Shown here in pieces: positions 1-7,392 of a DNA stretch of 15,577 nt (its first letter is position 1; the number at the start of each line of letters is the position of its first letter). Source of the stretch: Thiotrichales bacterium. Its GTDB lineage: Bacteria; Pseudomonadota; Gammaproteobacteria; UWMA-0217. A program made the translations under genes and the position numbers. Under the pieces are notes generated by a model. That model was not told the origin of the DNA. It was given only the letters and a program-made list of their open reading frames with translations, and ran no database searches. The stretch is taken from positions 1 to 15,577 of the forward strand of contig JANTGD010000039.1 in the NCBI GenBank assembly GCA_024763135.1. The letters are read 5' to 3'.

Positions 1-140
1 AAGTTCACACCGGTGGATAAATCATTGATTGCTTCAGCGACCCCCATAATCAACTTACCATCCAATGCGATGGTTCCGTTGAAATCGAGGAGCACATCCA
101 AAACTTCTAGCCGCCCTTGGCCGGGTATCTCGAGTATCAT
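1..140 (-). CDS. Soluble HAD-type hydrolase, P-type ATPase-like (partial)
   Basis: Only the first 46 codons are present; the rest lies beyond the left edge. The protein begins MILEIPGQGRLEVLDVLLDF and carries the sequence DFNGT at residues 19-23, which fits HAD motif I (nucleophile Asp19). A short strand ending in a Pro-Gly turn before D-x-N-G-T-x-A-x-D-G is typical of the small soluble proteins resembling the phosphorylation domain of P-type ATPases (COG4087-like). They are predicted cytoplasmic phosphatases with unclear substrates. The ATG at 138-140 follows an AGGA ribosome binding site about 3 bases upstream. It is transcribed in the same direction as the tlpA-like gene 226 bases upstream, but a dispersed repeat lies between them, so co-transcription is uncertain. 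Family placement rests on a short N-terminus. Confidence 0.72.
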   Translation of the reverse strand, partial: MILEIPGQGRLEVLDVLLDFNGTIALDGKLIMGVAEAINDLSTGVN

Positions 141-202
141 GATCCTGCAACACTAAATTGAATTGAAGATTCGCTGCAACCAATCAAATCCATCAAGCAT
201 CC

Positions 203-280
203 AGTACATCGTACAGTTTAGAATGACGTACTCAGCACTTTTGTGATGCCGGGCATCGAGGCGCGGCGCGCAGGTAATGG
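203..280 (+). repeat. Dispersed intergenic repeat, copy 1 (78 bp)
   Basis: This copy matches 15485-15562 over exactly 78 bases with 11 mismatches and no gaps (about 86% identity). It begins AGTACATCGTACAGTTTAGA and ends CAGGTAATGG. It contains two short hairpins: GATGC-CGG-GCATC (245-257) and GCGC-GGC-GCGC (260-270). It lies between the stop of the tlpA-like gene and the start of the HAD gene. A further hairpin, GCGGC-GCTTG-GCCGC (296-310), follows just outside the conserved part. I see no open reading frame in it. It behaves like a REP or MITE-type element, but the family is not one I recognise. Confidence 0.8.
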
Positions 281-366
281 TCTTTCCAGCGAACAGCGGC
301 GCTTGGCCGCCTTGCCGCACACCGGCACGTTACGACTAAACACGAGCTATTGCATCATCGGATTAA

Positions 367-918
367 TTAAAGATACTTTTGCAACTCGGCTTCAAGTATC
401 TCCGGTCTGAGTTCACCCGCCTTTGCAAAACGGATCACCCCATCGCGATCGAGCAGCACACTGTATGGTAAAGCGCCCAGCTTGTTACCGAAAGCTTTGG
501 CAACCTGGCTGGCCTCTGCCTGACCAATCAGCACGGGATAACGAACGCCAGCCTGCGCAATATACTTTTTGACCGCCTCTGGTGAATCGATCGCGATGCC
601 GATGATTTCGAAACCACGTGCGGCATATTCATCGCGCACGCGCATAAATCCCGGAATCTCTTTGCGACAAGGCGGACACCAGGTTGCCCAAAAATTAATC
701 AGCAATACCTTACCACCCCACTGATCGATATTCCGATGACGACCGTCAATGTCATTGAGTCCAAAATCGGGGCGTTTGGCACCGATTGGTGTACTCGCAG
801 TCAATGTGTTTGGCTGAATTTGAGTGGGCTCGCTAAAGCCGCCCATGCCCCAATAGACACCTATTCCCAGCAACCAAGCGGTCAACGCAATTAATAAGGT
901 CCACCAAACTTTCCGCAT
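367..918 (-). CDS. TlpA-like thioredoxin-fold protein, membrane anchored
   Basis: This 183-aa protein is a periplasmic thiol-disulfide oxidoreductase of the TlpA/ResA group. Residues 5-22 form one hydrophobic segment (an N-terminal anchor or uncleaved signal). The thioredoxin fold follows, with the active site WCPPC at residues 80-84 inside INFWATWCPPCRKEIP and the cis-proline region GALP ending at residue 151. Such proteins reduce cysteines of exported proteins, often apocytochromes c, using electrons from DsbD, whose gene lies directly upstream. The ATG at 916-918 is chosen over the TTG one codon earlier because the strong site AGGAGG sits at the right distance from the ATG. The 192-base gap to dsbD holds repeat copy 2, whose edge touches this ribosome binding site. 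Another repeat copy lies beyond its 3' end. Exact substrate is unknown. Confidence 0.9.
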   Translation of the reverse strand: MRKVWWTLLIALTAWLLGIGVYWGMGGFSEPTQIQPNTLTASTPIGAKRPDFGLNDIDGRHRNIDQWGGKVLLINFWATWCPPCRKEIPGFMRVRDEYAARGFEIIGIAIDSPEAVKKYIAQAGVRYPVLIGQAEASQVAKAFGNKLGALPYSVLLDRDGVIRFAKAGELRPEILEAELQKYL

Positions 919-928
919 CAATCCTCCT

Positions 929-1006
929 CGTACATCGTCCAGTTTAAACTGACGGACACAGTTGTCCTGTCTGCATTTCTGAGTAGGCGCGCTTCACAGG
1001 GAATGG
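929..1006 (+). repeat. Dispersed intergenic repeat, copy 2 (diverged core)
   Basis: The first 33 bases match copy 3 at 29 positions, including the block CGTCCAGTTTAAACTGACGG, whose centre CAGTTTAAACTG is a perfect 12-base palindrome. The last part, AGGCGCG through CAGGGAATGG (984-1006), matches again. The unit has the same 78-base length as copies 1 and 3, but the middle 20 bases are unrelated and the GATGC/GCATC hairpin is gone. By hand count about 51 of 78 bases agree with copy 3. A second partial end follows at 1031-1054. The copy lies between dsbD and the tlpA-like gene, and its left edge abuts the tlpA ribosome binding site at 923-929. Confidence 0.65.
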
Positions 1007-1030
1007 TTGTTCCCTTTCCAAGGAGTGCAA

Positions 1031-1054
1031 CAAGGCATGAATTGCAGGCAATGG
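1031..1054 (+). repeat. Partial extra repeat end (24 bp)
   Basis: CAAGGC and CAGGCAATGG at the two ends of this 24-base stretch match the last 24 bases of repeat copy 3 (15539-15562), with 17 of 24 identical. It lies 25 bases after the end of copy 2, in the same orientation, as if a second repeat unit had been truncated. GCAGG here can pair with CCTGC at 1062-1066. The similarity is short and could be partly chance. Confidence 0.4.
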
Positions 1055-1110
1055 TCCTTCCCCTGCCAATCCCCCTACCGTATTGAACGCTTTGGATTGC
1101 TCCCGCCGGG

Positions 1111-3480
1111 TCAATCGTAAGGCAGTTGTAGTGCTTTTCGTGAGTGCTCAATGAAGGCTTCCGGTGGAGAAAATCCAACTAACCGATAACCCTTTTGCTC
1201 CGCTCCTTCGGCCGTCCAGTACAAAATCGCTGGTGGGCCAATCAAGCCGAAATGTTTGAGTAGTTCCTGGTCCTGCGCATTGTTCTCTGTCACATCGGCA
1301 CGTAATAACACTACGCCATCGAGCGCTTGAGATACGCGCGGATCGGCGAAGGTGATGTGTTCCATTTCCTCACAGCTCACGCACCAATCCGCCGTAAAAT
1401 CCAACATGACAGGGCGGCCAGCCGCGCGTGCGCTGGCCAATGCCTGTTGTAGCGATGGAAGGTCACTGACGAGGCGAAAATCAAGTTTTGTTGCAGGCGC
1501 CGACAGCGTTGCTCCACCAGAACCCAGGGTCAGCCCCTTCAATGGCTGCAGCGCGGTCCCACCGCCGATGGCAACACCTACCAGCATCAGAATCCCGTAA
1601 GCTACCGCAGTGATGCCCAATCCTCGCCAAGCGGGTCGCCATTGATGCAACTGTGTTTTGCTCTCGTCTGTCGTCAGCATATAGGAGCCCGAGAGAATGA
1701 AAAGCAACGCCCACAGCAGCAAGGTCAAAGATGCGGGAAGGACCCGATCCAAAAACCAAATCGCAACACCCAACAGCATCACCCCAAAAACGGCTTTGAC
1801 AGCGTCCATCCAGGCGCCAGCCTTAGGCAGCAACTTACCCGCTGATAGCCCAATGAGCAGCAACGGCGCCCCCATGCCCAAGCCCATTGCAAACAACGCC
1901 AGCCCGCCGATCACGGCACTCCCGGTTTGACTGATAAAAATCAGCGCCCCCATAAGCGGTGCGGTGACACAAGGGCCGACGATAAGTGCAGACAATACAC
2001 CCATGATGCCTGCACTCAAAAGGTTCCCGCCTCGCTGTTTGTTGCTGACTTCCGTAAGCTTGGATTGAATGGCTGCCGGCATCTGCAGTTCATAAAAACC
2101 AAACATGGAAAGAGACAGGGCGACGAAAATGGCCGCAAAGCTTACTAAGACCACAGGATTTTGAAACCAAATCTGTAGATTAGCTCCAGTCAGGCCAGCG
2201 ATCACGCCAACAATTGCATACACCACAGCCATCGCCAGGACATACACAAGAGATAGCATAAAGGCATGGGTTGTGGAGAGTCTTTCTCCCTGGCCAACGA
2301 TAATGCCGGACAGTATCGGAATCATGGGGAAGACACAGGGCGTGAGCGCCAACAACAGGCCGAAACCGAAAAAACTCGCCAATGTCAGTAAAACATTACC
2401 GGAAGCAAGTTGTGCGGCGATGGCATCTTGCTCTGAAACACGTTGCGCAGCTGCGGCGGTTGAGTTTGCCTGCGTAACCGCCCCTACGGCAGGTGCTGCC
2501 GGAGAGGGCGTAGCGGATAGATCAGGTTGCAGCAATGCGAGTTGATTTTTATCAAAACTGATGCGTTTGGTTTGGGGCGGGTAACACACACCGAGATCGG
2601 CACAGCCCTGAAACTTAAATACAGCAGTCATGGACTGCGGTCGCTGCGTCAGACCCTGCAACTCGAAAGGGACGCTCAAGGGACCCCGGAAGACCTCGAC
2701 CTTGCCGTACTGAGGATCAGCCTTCATTTCACCGGGCGGAAAAGCGCCCGCTTTCACCGTCACTCCGTCTGGTGTTTCGATACTGACCTTGATTTTATCT
2801 TTATAGAGATAGTAACCCTCTGCAATCATCCAATCGCCCACGATCCGATTGGGTGATTCAATCACTGCATCAAAGGCAAAGGCTTGTTCCGGCGGCAGGA
2901 GTTCCTCCTGTTCAGGCCCCCCAGCCAAATCGTCGCGCAACCCGCTCAGGATCTCTATCGGGCCTTTCTTTTTGGGCGGTGAACTCTCTGCCGCAATCGG
3001 CGGTGCCTCCGGGCTTGTAGTTGCCGTGGCTGCCGCTGCGCTGGCCACGTTGGCTGGCAGGGTAATCTTTAGCGATTTCTTTTGCGGCGGGTAACAAACC
3101 CCCAGATCTGCACACCCCTGATACTTCACCTGTAATTCTAGTATCGGCAACGATCCGACCTGTTTGACAGGTAGTTCCACCCGCAAATTATGCCGATAAA
3201 CCTCAACCTGACCGAACAATTCGTCTTGCTTGGTTTCTCCTTTGGGCAGTTCTGGCCTACCCAACTCAATACCTTCAGGTGCTTTGAATTTTATTTTGTC
3301 TCGATAGAGATAATAACCATCCGCAATTTTCCAGCGAACCTCAACCCGACCGGGGTCCAGCGGCTCCGCTCCCAAAAATTGGAAAGCCTCATCCGGTGGC
3401 AAGAGCTCATCCGGCGATACCGCCCAGGCTCCGGTCATTACAAATAAGAACAACAATAACAAAGCGTTTGGTTTAATCAT
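1111..3480 (-). CDS. dsbD: Thiol:disulfide interchange protein DsbD with duplicated N-terminal domain
   Basis: DsbD carries electrons from cytoplasmic thioredoxin across the inner membrane to periplasmic thiol proteins. This protein has 789 aa; E. coli DsbD has about 565. After a signal peptide (residues 1-20, ending AWA) come two copies of the N-terminal redox domain, at about 24-140 and 193-310. Each has ELLPP-(E/D)-x-AF near its start, (D/E)GYYLY(R/K)DKIK, and the redox pair in CADLGVCYPPQ (Cys123/129 and Cys293/299). The membrane domain spans about 360-640 with the electron-carrying cysteines in LTPCVFPMIP (Cys382) and VGPCVTAPLMG (Cys504). The C-terminal thioredoxin domain has DWCVSC (Cys700/703). 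The ATG at 3478-3480 overlaps the end of cutA by 8 bases, so the two are probably translated together. The tlpA-like gene follows downstream. The linkers at 145-172 and 322-348 are rich in Ala and Pro. Confidence 0.97.
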   Translation of the reverse strand: MIKPNALLLLFLFVMTGAWAVSPDELLPPDEAFQFLGAEPLDPGRVEVRWKIADGYYLYRDKIKFKAPEGIELGRPELPKGETKQDELFGQVEVYRHNLRVELPVKQVGSLPILELQVKYQGCADLGVCYPPQKKSLKITLPANVASAAAATATTSPEAPPIAAESSPPKKKGPIEILSGLRDDLAGGPEQEELLPPEQAFAFDAVIESPNRIVGDWMIAEGYYLYKDKIKVSIETPDGVTVKAGAFPPGEMKADPQYGKVEVFRGPLSVPFELQGLTQRPQSMTAVFKFQGCADLGVCYPPQTKRISFDKNQLALLQPDLSATPSPAAPAVGAVTQANSTAAAAQRVSEQDAIAAQLASGNVLLTLASFFGFGLLLALTPCVFPMIPILSGIIVGQGERLSTTHAFMLSLVYVLAMAVVYAIVGVIAGLTGANLQIWFQNPVVLVSFAAIFVALSLSMFGFYELQMPAAIQSKLTEVSNKQRGGNLLSAGIMGVLSALIVGPCVTAPLMGALIFISQTGSAVIGGLALFAMGLGMGAPLLLIGLSAGKLLPKAGAWMDAVKAVFGVMLLGVAIWFLDRVLPASLTLLLWALLFILSGSYMLTTDESKTQLHQWRPAWRGLGITAVAYGILMLVGVAIGGGTALQPLKGLTLGSGGATLSAPATKLDFRLVSDLPSLQQALASARAAGRPVMLDFTADWCVSCEEMEHITFADPRVSQALDGVVLLRADVTENNAQDQELLKHFGLIGPPAILYWTAEGAEQKGYRLVGFSPPEAFIEHSRKALQLPYD

Positions 3481-3793
3481 GCGTCATCTCGTCAATCCAG
3501 CCCAAATAGGCGGGCAGACCCTCTGCCACGCTGAGGCAGATGATCTCAGGAAGCTCGTAGGGGTGTCGCTGCTGGATCAGTTGCTCGACTGCGGCATAGC
3601 GTGCAGCGCGCGTCTTGATGACCAGTTGGTACTCCTTTCCTGTCTCAATCTGCCCCTCCCACCGATAAATCGAATCCATTTTTGGAAGTATATTGATACA
3701 GGCTGCCAAACGCTGCTCGAGTAAAACTCTCGCCAGATCGCCGGCAGCCGCTCTATCAGGATGAGTTGTCAAAATCAGTATCCTGTCAGACAT
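3473..3793 (-). CDS. cutA: Divalent-cation tolerance protein CutA
   Basis: This 106-aa protein has the usual length and sequence of the CutA1 family, small cytoplasmic trimers with a ferredoxin-like fold linked to metal tolerance. Family signatures visible are the start ILTTHPD, RLAACINILP (residues 28-37), SIYRWEGQIE, and the highly conserved HPYELPEI near residues 81-88. The ATG at 3791-3793 follows TAGGAG by 9 bases. Its last codons overlap the dsbD start by 8 bases; cutA next to dsbD is a common gammaproteobacterial arrangement, and the old name links it to copper tolerance together with DsbD. Whether it acts in metal handling here cannot be read from sequence. Confidence 0.95.
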   Translation of the reverse strand: MSDRILILTTHPDRAAAGDLARVLLEQRLAACINILPKMDSIYRWEGQIETGKEYQLVIKTRAARYAAVEQLIQQRHPYELPEIICLSVAEGLPAYLGWIDEMTHD

Positions 3794-4004
3794 CAGTTAC
3801 GCTCCTATCCATCACGTGGATGCGGTTTATATCGCTGTTGTTTTCACACAGACCATCGCTATCACATCACTTCTGGAAGCTCTGATTCATTCTGGCGCGA
3901 GCAGATTGTGGTGAACAATCGTCCAATACAAGGCACGGATCGCACGTAATAGCGGGCTATTGCGAAGATCCGCAACGCAGTAGTGGGCGATATTGCGCCG
4001 CAAG

Positions 4005-4142
4005 ATGCCATGTTACGAATTGATCAGAGCTTCCTTCTATCGCATTAATGCCGATCTGCGGCCGAATGCTTTGCCTATGATTGTGCGCATTTGGCAGCAA
4101 TGGTGGGAAACCCAGCAAGTATTGACCGGTACAACCGGCTGA
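4005..4142 (+). pseudogene. Possible remnant of a frameshifted gene
   Basis: The 45 codons from ATG at 4005 give a protein-like stretch rich in Trp, Arg and hydrophobics (YRINADLRPNALPMIVRIWQ, then QWWETQQ). The preceding sequence in another frame (3953-4045) is also open and reads AKIRNAVVGDIAPQDAMLRI, and the two frames overlap where both encode Ser-Phe (about 4029-4037). This pattern suits one coding sequence broken by a small indel. There is no Shine-Dalgarno sequence before 4005 and I recognise no family, so this could equally be chance in non-coding DNA. Confidence 0.2.
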
Positions 4143-4370
4143 AAGCACCAACAGCCTTCAACGCGCGCGCTACCCTGCGACTGTCGCCTCACGGCCTATG
4201 AAAAAGGTAGCGTAACTAAAGCAATAGGCAGCCTGGTGGCCGTCACTATTGACGTACGTGGGGGCAACTGTTCGAGAGTCATTCGCTCACCTACAAGGGA
4301 GACGTAGATTTAGGCCCGTTCTCCCGACTCAATATGTTTCTAAGACAACCGTAATGACTCAGCCTAACCC

Positions 4371-4451
4371 TGAAATGCGTCAACTCTGCGTTAAAAAATG
4401 GTTATTGACACGTGTATACTCATATTTTTCGCCTCGATCTGACGTATTTCA
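4371..4451. repeat. 81-bp imperfect palindrome
   Basis: TGAAATGCGTCA (4371-4382) faces TGACGTATTTCA (4440-4451), an inverted match at 11 of 12 positions. The arms continue to match weakly inwards, including a run of five A's against T's. The centre holds the perfect 8-base palindrome ACACGTGT (4408-4415), almost exactly at the midpoint. By hand about 25 of 41 positions pair across the arms. It could be a small MITE-like element or a large dyad in control DNA of cutA-dsbD. No gene lies inside it. Confidence 0.45.
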
Positions 4452-4511
4452 AAGGCACTCGGTGCAGTGACGTCGTGTTTTGACCAGTCGCTGAGTAGTT
4501 ACAGACAATCG

Positions 4512-4580
4512 ATAGTAAAGCCGCATATAGAGTGCCTGGCCTCTGAGCACCCGGAGACCCAGTGGATAAGGCTTTACTAT
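4512..4580. repeat. 11-bp inverted repeat spanning the xthA stop codon
   Basis: ATAGTAAAGCC (4512-4522) and GGCTTTACTAT (4570-4580) are perfect inverted copies separated by 47 bases; the right arm contains the xthA stop (4577-4579). Inside, GTGC and GCAC can form a smaller stem. In the xthA transcript this would be a long stem-loop at the 3' end. There is no following U-run on the minus strand, so it is not a standard intrinsic terminator; it may protect the mRNA end or be a remnant of an inserted element. Confidence 0.4.
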
Positions 4581-5362
4581 GTGGATTTTCCGAGTAAGTC
4601 GAACTCCGCGATAACCGGCGCATGATCGGAGGGCCTGTCCAACCCGCGGGGCTCACGATCAATCCAACTGGCCACACAAGATCGCGACAAAGGCTTACTG
4701 GCCAATATTAAATCGATCCGCAGCCCCCGATTGCGCCGAAATGCCGCCTGCCGATAGTCCCACCACGTATAACTGTCGGCGGGCTGCTCAAAGAGGCGAA
4801 AAGTATCAACAAAACCCAGCTCCAAGAGCTTATGCAGCGCTTCTCTTTCAGGGGTCGAGCACAGCACGCGTTCTCGCCAAAGATCGGGATCATACACATC
4901 GCGATCCTCTGGCGCGATATTAAAGTCGCCAAGCATAATATATTGTGGATATTGCTCAAGTTCTTCTGCCACAAATGCGCGAACCTGCTCGAGCCAATGG
5001 AGTTTATAGCGATATTTTTCACTGCCCACTGCCTGGCCATTGACCACGTAGAGATTCAGGACCCTTACCCCCGCAACCGTTGCCGCCAGTACGCGTTGCT
5101 CGCCCCTGTCTGTCAGTCCCGGAATCTCACTGCGCGTCTCAGCCAAATCGTAGCGGCTGAGTAACGCCACACCGTTATAGGTTTTTTGTCCCGCAAAGCT
5201 GAGTTGATACCCCAATGCCCGAAACGGCTCTATCGGGAACTGGTCATCCGTCACTTTGGTTTCCTGCAATGCAAGCACATCGACCTGCTGTTGCTCCAGC
5301 CAATCGATTACCTGAGACAGGCGCACTCTCAGAGAATTCACGTTCCAACTCGCGATCTTCAC
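4577..5362 (-). CDS. xthA: Exodeoxyribonuclease III
   Basis: This 261-aa enzyme belongs to the Mg-dependent EEP nuclease fold and acts in base excision repair as AP endonuclease and 3'-5' exonuclease. Visible family motifs, in order, are ASWNVNSLR (residues 4-12), LALQETK with metal-ligand Glu, NLYVVNG followed by GSEKYRYKL, GDFNIAPEDRDVYDP, SYTWWDYR, GLRIDLIL and the catalytic PSDHAPV near the C-terminus. Length is normal. The start is GTG (5360-5362), which overlaps the prlC stop as GTGA, so the gene is probably translated by coupling from prlC; the reading MKIASWNVNSLR fits the family N-terminus exactly. It is cytoplasmic. Confidence 0.96.
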   Translation of the reverse strand: MKIASWNVNSLRVRLSQVIDWLEQQQVDVLALQETKVTDDQFPIEPFRALGYQLSFAGQKTYNGVALLSRYDLAETRSEIPGLTDRGEQRVLAATVAGVRVLNLYVVNGQAVGSEKYRYKLHWLEQVRAFVAEELEQYPQYIMLGDFNIAPEDRDVYDPDLWRERVLCSTPEREALHKLLELGFVDTFRLFEQPADSYTWWDYRQAAFRRNRGLRIDLILASKPLSRSCVASWIDREPRGLDRPSDHAPVIAEFDLLGKST

Positions 5363-7392
5363 GCAGCCAGCCCGCTATGACGTAACAGGGCATCGATTTC
5401 CGGTTCACGACCGCGAAATGCGATAAACGAGTCACGCGCCTCCCGCGACCCTCCAACCTCGAGAATTTCATGTAGAAAATCAGCACCCACCGCCGGATTG
5501 AACAGCCCCTCCTCTTCAAAACGCGCAAACGCATCGGCGGACAGTACCTCAGCCCATTTGTAGCTGTAGTATCCCGCTGCGTAACCGCCTCCAAAAATGT
5601 GGCTGAAACCATGCTGAAAGCGGTTGTAGGCCGGAGGCTTAATCACCGCGACTTCAGCACGAGTCTCATCGAGAATCGCTTGTATCCGATTGCCTGATCC
5701 AGGTTGGTACTCTTTGTGGATACGCATATCGAAAATGGCAAACTCCAACTGCCGGACCAATTGCATGGCCGCGAGAAAATTCTTGCTGTCGATTAAGCGT
5801 GCAAACAGCGTTTCAGGAATTGGCTCACCCGTTTGATAATGCGCCGCAAACAGATCAAGGGCTGCGCGTTCCCAACAGAAGTTTTCCATGAACTGACTGG
5901 GTAATTCGACCGCGTCCCATTCGACACCACTGATCCCCGATACGTCCGAGTAATCGATCCGGGTCAGCATATGGTGAAGCCCATGTCCAAACTCATGAAA
6001 CAGAGTGATAACCTCGTCATGGGTGAATAGGGCAGGTTCGGCTCCTACCGGAGGGGTAGAGTTACAAGTCATAAACGCTACAGGAATCTGCAGGCCTTCG
6101 GCAGTCTGCATCCTTGACATGCACACATCCATCCACGCGCCACCACGCTTTTTGGGGCGAGCATAGAGATCGAAATAGAACTGCGCCTGAAGCTGGCCTT
6201 GAGGGTCGTAAACCTCGTAAAACTTGACATCCGGATGCCAGACATTAACGCCCTCACGCTCACGTATCGATACACCAAACAGGCGTTCAACCAAAGCAAA
6301 CAACCCGGGTACAACTCGATCCACCGGGAAATATGGTTTGAGCGCTTCTTGTGACAGACTGTGCAGTGCCAGTTTCATTTTTTCGCTGACATAAGGCACA
6401 TCCCAGGCCTCCAGAGAGGGTAGGCCTAAAACATCTTTGGCATAAGCCTCTAGCTCTGCATATTCCTGTTGCGCTTTTGGCAAGCCACGTGCCGCCAGGC
6501 GCCGTAAAAAGTCCAAAACCTCATCCGGTGATTGGGCCATTTTGGTTGCCAAGGACCGTTCAGCATAGTTTGCAAACCCAAGCAACTGCGCAAGTTCATG
6601 ACGCAGCGAAAGCATTTCTGCCATGATCTTGGTATTGTCCCATTTAGGCTCAGCTCCCTGATCCGAAGCACGCGTGGCATATGCCCGATAGACTTCTTCC
6701 CGCAAAGCGCGATCATCGGCGTAGGTAATGACCGCGTGGTAAGAAGGAAACTCCAGGGTCAATAACCAGCCGGATAGTCCGGCGTGTTCTGCAGCTTGCT
6801 TCGCCATCGCAAGCCCTGTTGCTGTCATCCCCGCAAGTGCAGCCTCGTTGGAAATATGTTTTTTCCACGCATGTGTTGCATCCAGCACATTGTCTTCAAA
6901 TTTTGAAGACAACTCCGACAAGCGTTTGGAAATTGCTTTGAAGCGCTTTTGTTGCGCATCTGGTAAATCGACTCCACTGAGGTGGAAGTCGCGCAAGGCG
7001 TGCTCAATGGTTTTACGCTGAGCAGCATCGAGCGTTGCAAATGTCTCACCCTCTGCAATTTGGCGATAGGCTTCGTAGAGTTCGCGATTTTGCCCCAACT
7101 CTGTCGCATAGTCTGACAAGAGGGGCAAACAGGCATTGTAGGCGCGGCGCAACTCATCACTATTGACAACGGCATTCAAATGCCGCACCGGCGCCCAGAT
7201 ATTGCTGAGTCGATTCTCTTGTGCCTCGAGCGGAGCGACCAAACTCGCCCACGTATAAGGGCCGGGTTGTGCCAAGAGCTGTTTAAGATGCTGCCGATTG
7301 TCTGCCAGAACTTGGCGTATCGCAGGTTCGATCTCACTCGCATCAATCTGACTGAATGGCGGCAAACCCTGCATGGCTAGTAAATGGTTCAT
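5359..7392 (-). CDS. prlC: Oligopeptidase A (M3 family metallopeptidase)
   Basis: The 677-aa protein matches oligopeptidase A in length (E. coli about 680) and layout: a long helical N-terminal region and a C-terminal catalytic domain. The zinc site is HEFGH at residues 466-470 within TLFHEFGHGLHHMLT, and the third ligand lies in WDAVELPSQFMENF (Glu496). It is a cytoplasmic zinc enzyme that degrades short peptides, including cleaved signal peptides. The frame stays open for 49 codons upstream, but the ATG at 7390-7392 is chosen: it has GAGGA at good distance and starts MNHLLAMQGLPPFSQI as in the family, while the upstream codons show no conservation I recognise. Its stop overlaps the xthA start by 4 bases, indicating one operon. 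Confidence 0.96.
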   Translation of the reverse strand: MNHLLAMQGLPPFSQIDASEIEPAIRQVLADNRQHLKQLLAQPGPYTWASLVAPLEAQENRLSNIWAPVRHLNAVVNSDELRRAYNACLPLLSDYATELGQNRELYEAYRQIAEGETFATLDAAQRKTIEHALRDFHLSGVDLPDAQQKRFKAISKRLSELSSKFEDNVLDATHAWKKHISNEAALAGMTATGLAMAKQAAEHAGLSGWLLTLEFPSYHAVITYADDRALREEVYRAYATRASDQGAEPKWDNTKIMAEMLSLRHELAQLLGFANYAERSLATKMAQSPDEVLDFLRRLAARGLPKAQQEYAELEAYAKDVLGLPSLEAWDVPYVSEKMKLALHSLSQEALKPYFPVDRVVPGLFALVERLFGVSIREREGVNVWHPDVKFYEVYDPQGQLQAQFYFDLYARPKKRGGAWMDVCMSRMQTAEGLQIPVAFMTCNSTPPVGAEPALFTHDEVITLFHEFGHGLHHMLTRIDYSDVSGISGVEWDAVELPSQFMENFCWERAALDLFAAHYQTGEPIPETLFARLIDSKNFLAAMQLVRQLEFAIFDMRIHKEYQPGSGNRIQAILDETRAEVAVIKPPAYNRFQHGFSHIFGGGYAAGYYSYKWAEVLSADAFARFEEEGLFNPAVGADFLHEILEVGGSREARDSFIAFRGREPEIDALLRHSGLAA

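Larger units (their letters stand above)
3794..4576. other. 783-base gene-poor stretch between xthA and cutA
   Basis: I find no confident gene. Several short frames read like protein: plus-strand 3953-4048 (RAIAKIRNAVVGDIAPQDAM and on) and, one frame over, 4005-4142 (45 codons from an ATG, including RINADLRPNALPMIVRIWQQ). They could be pieces of one frameshifted, decaying gene, but none has a good ribosome binding site. The stretch also holds an 81-base imperfect palindrome (4371-4451) and one arm of an inverted repeat around the end of xthA. The cutA operon promoter should lie in here; I could not pick a convincing pair of -35 and -10 boxes. Confidence 0.5.

Noticed and set aside
203..280. 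Repeat as an integron attC site (right size, between genes)
   Set aside because: No GTTRRRY/RYYYAAC core sites, genes around it are housekeeping and partly in operons, and no integrase is present.
918..1178. 86-codon minus-strand frame overlapping the end of dsbD and repeat copy 2
   Set aside because: It covers repeat sequence and the dsbD 3' end in another frame, and the product shows no recognisable family or start signal.
4401..4420. TTGACA and TATACT near 4406-4420 as one promoter
   Set aside because: The two boxes are only about 5 bases apart; no proper 16-18-base spacing is present, and the sequence is the centre of the long palindrome.
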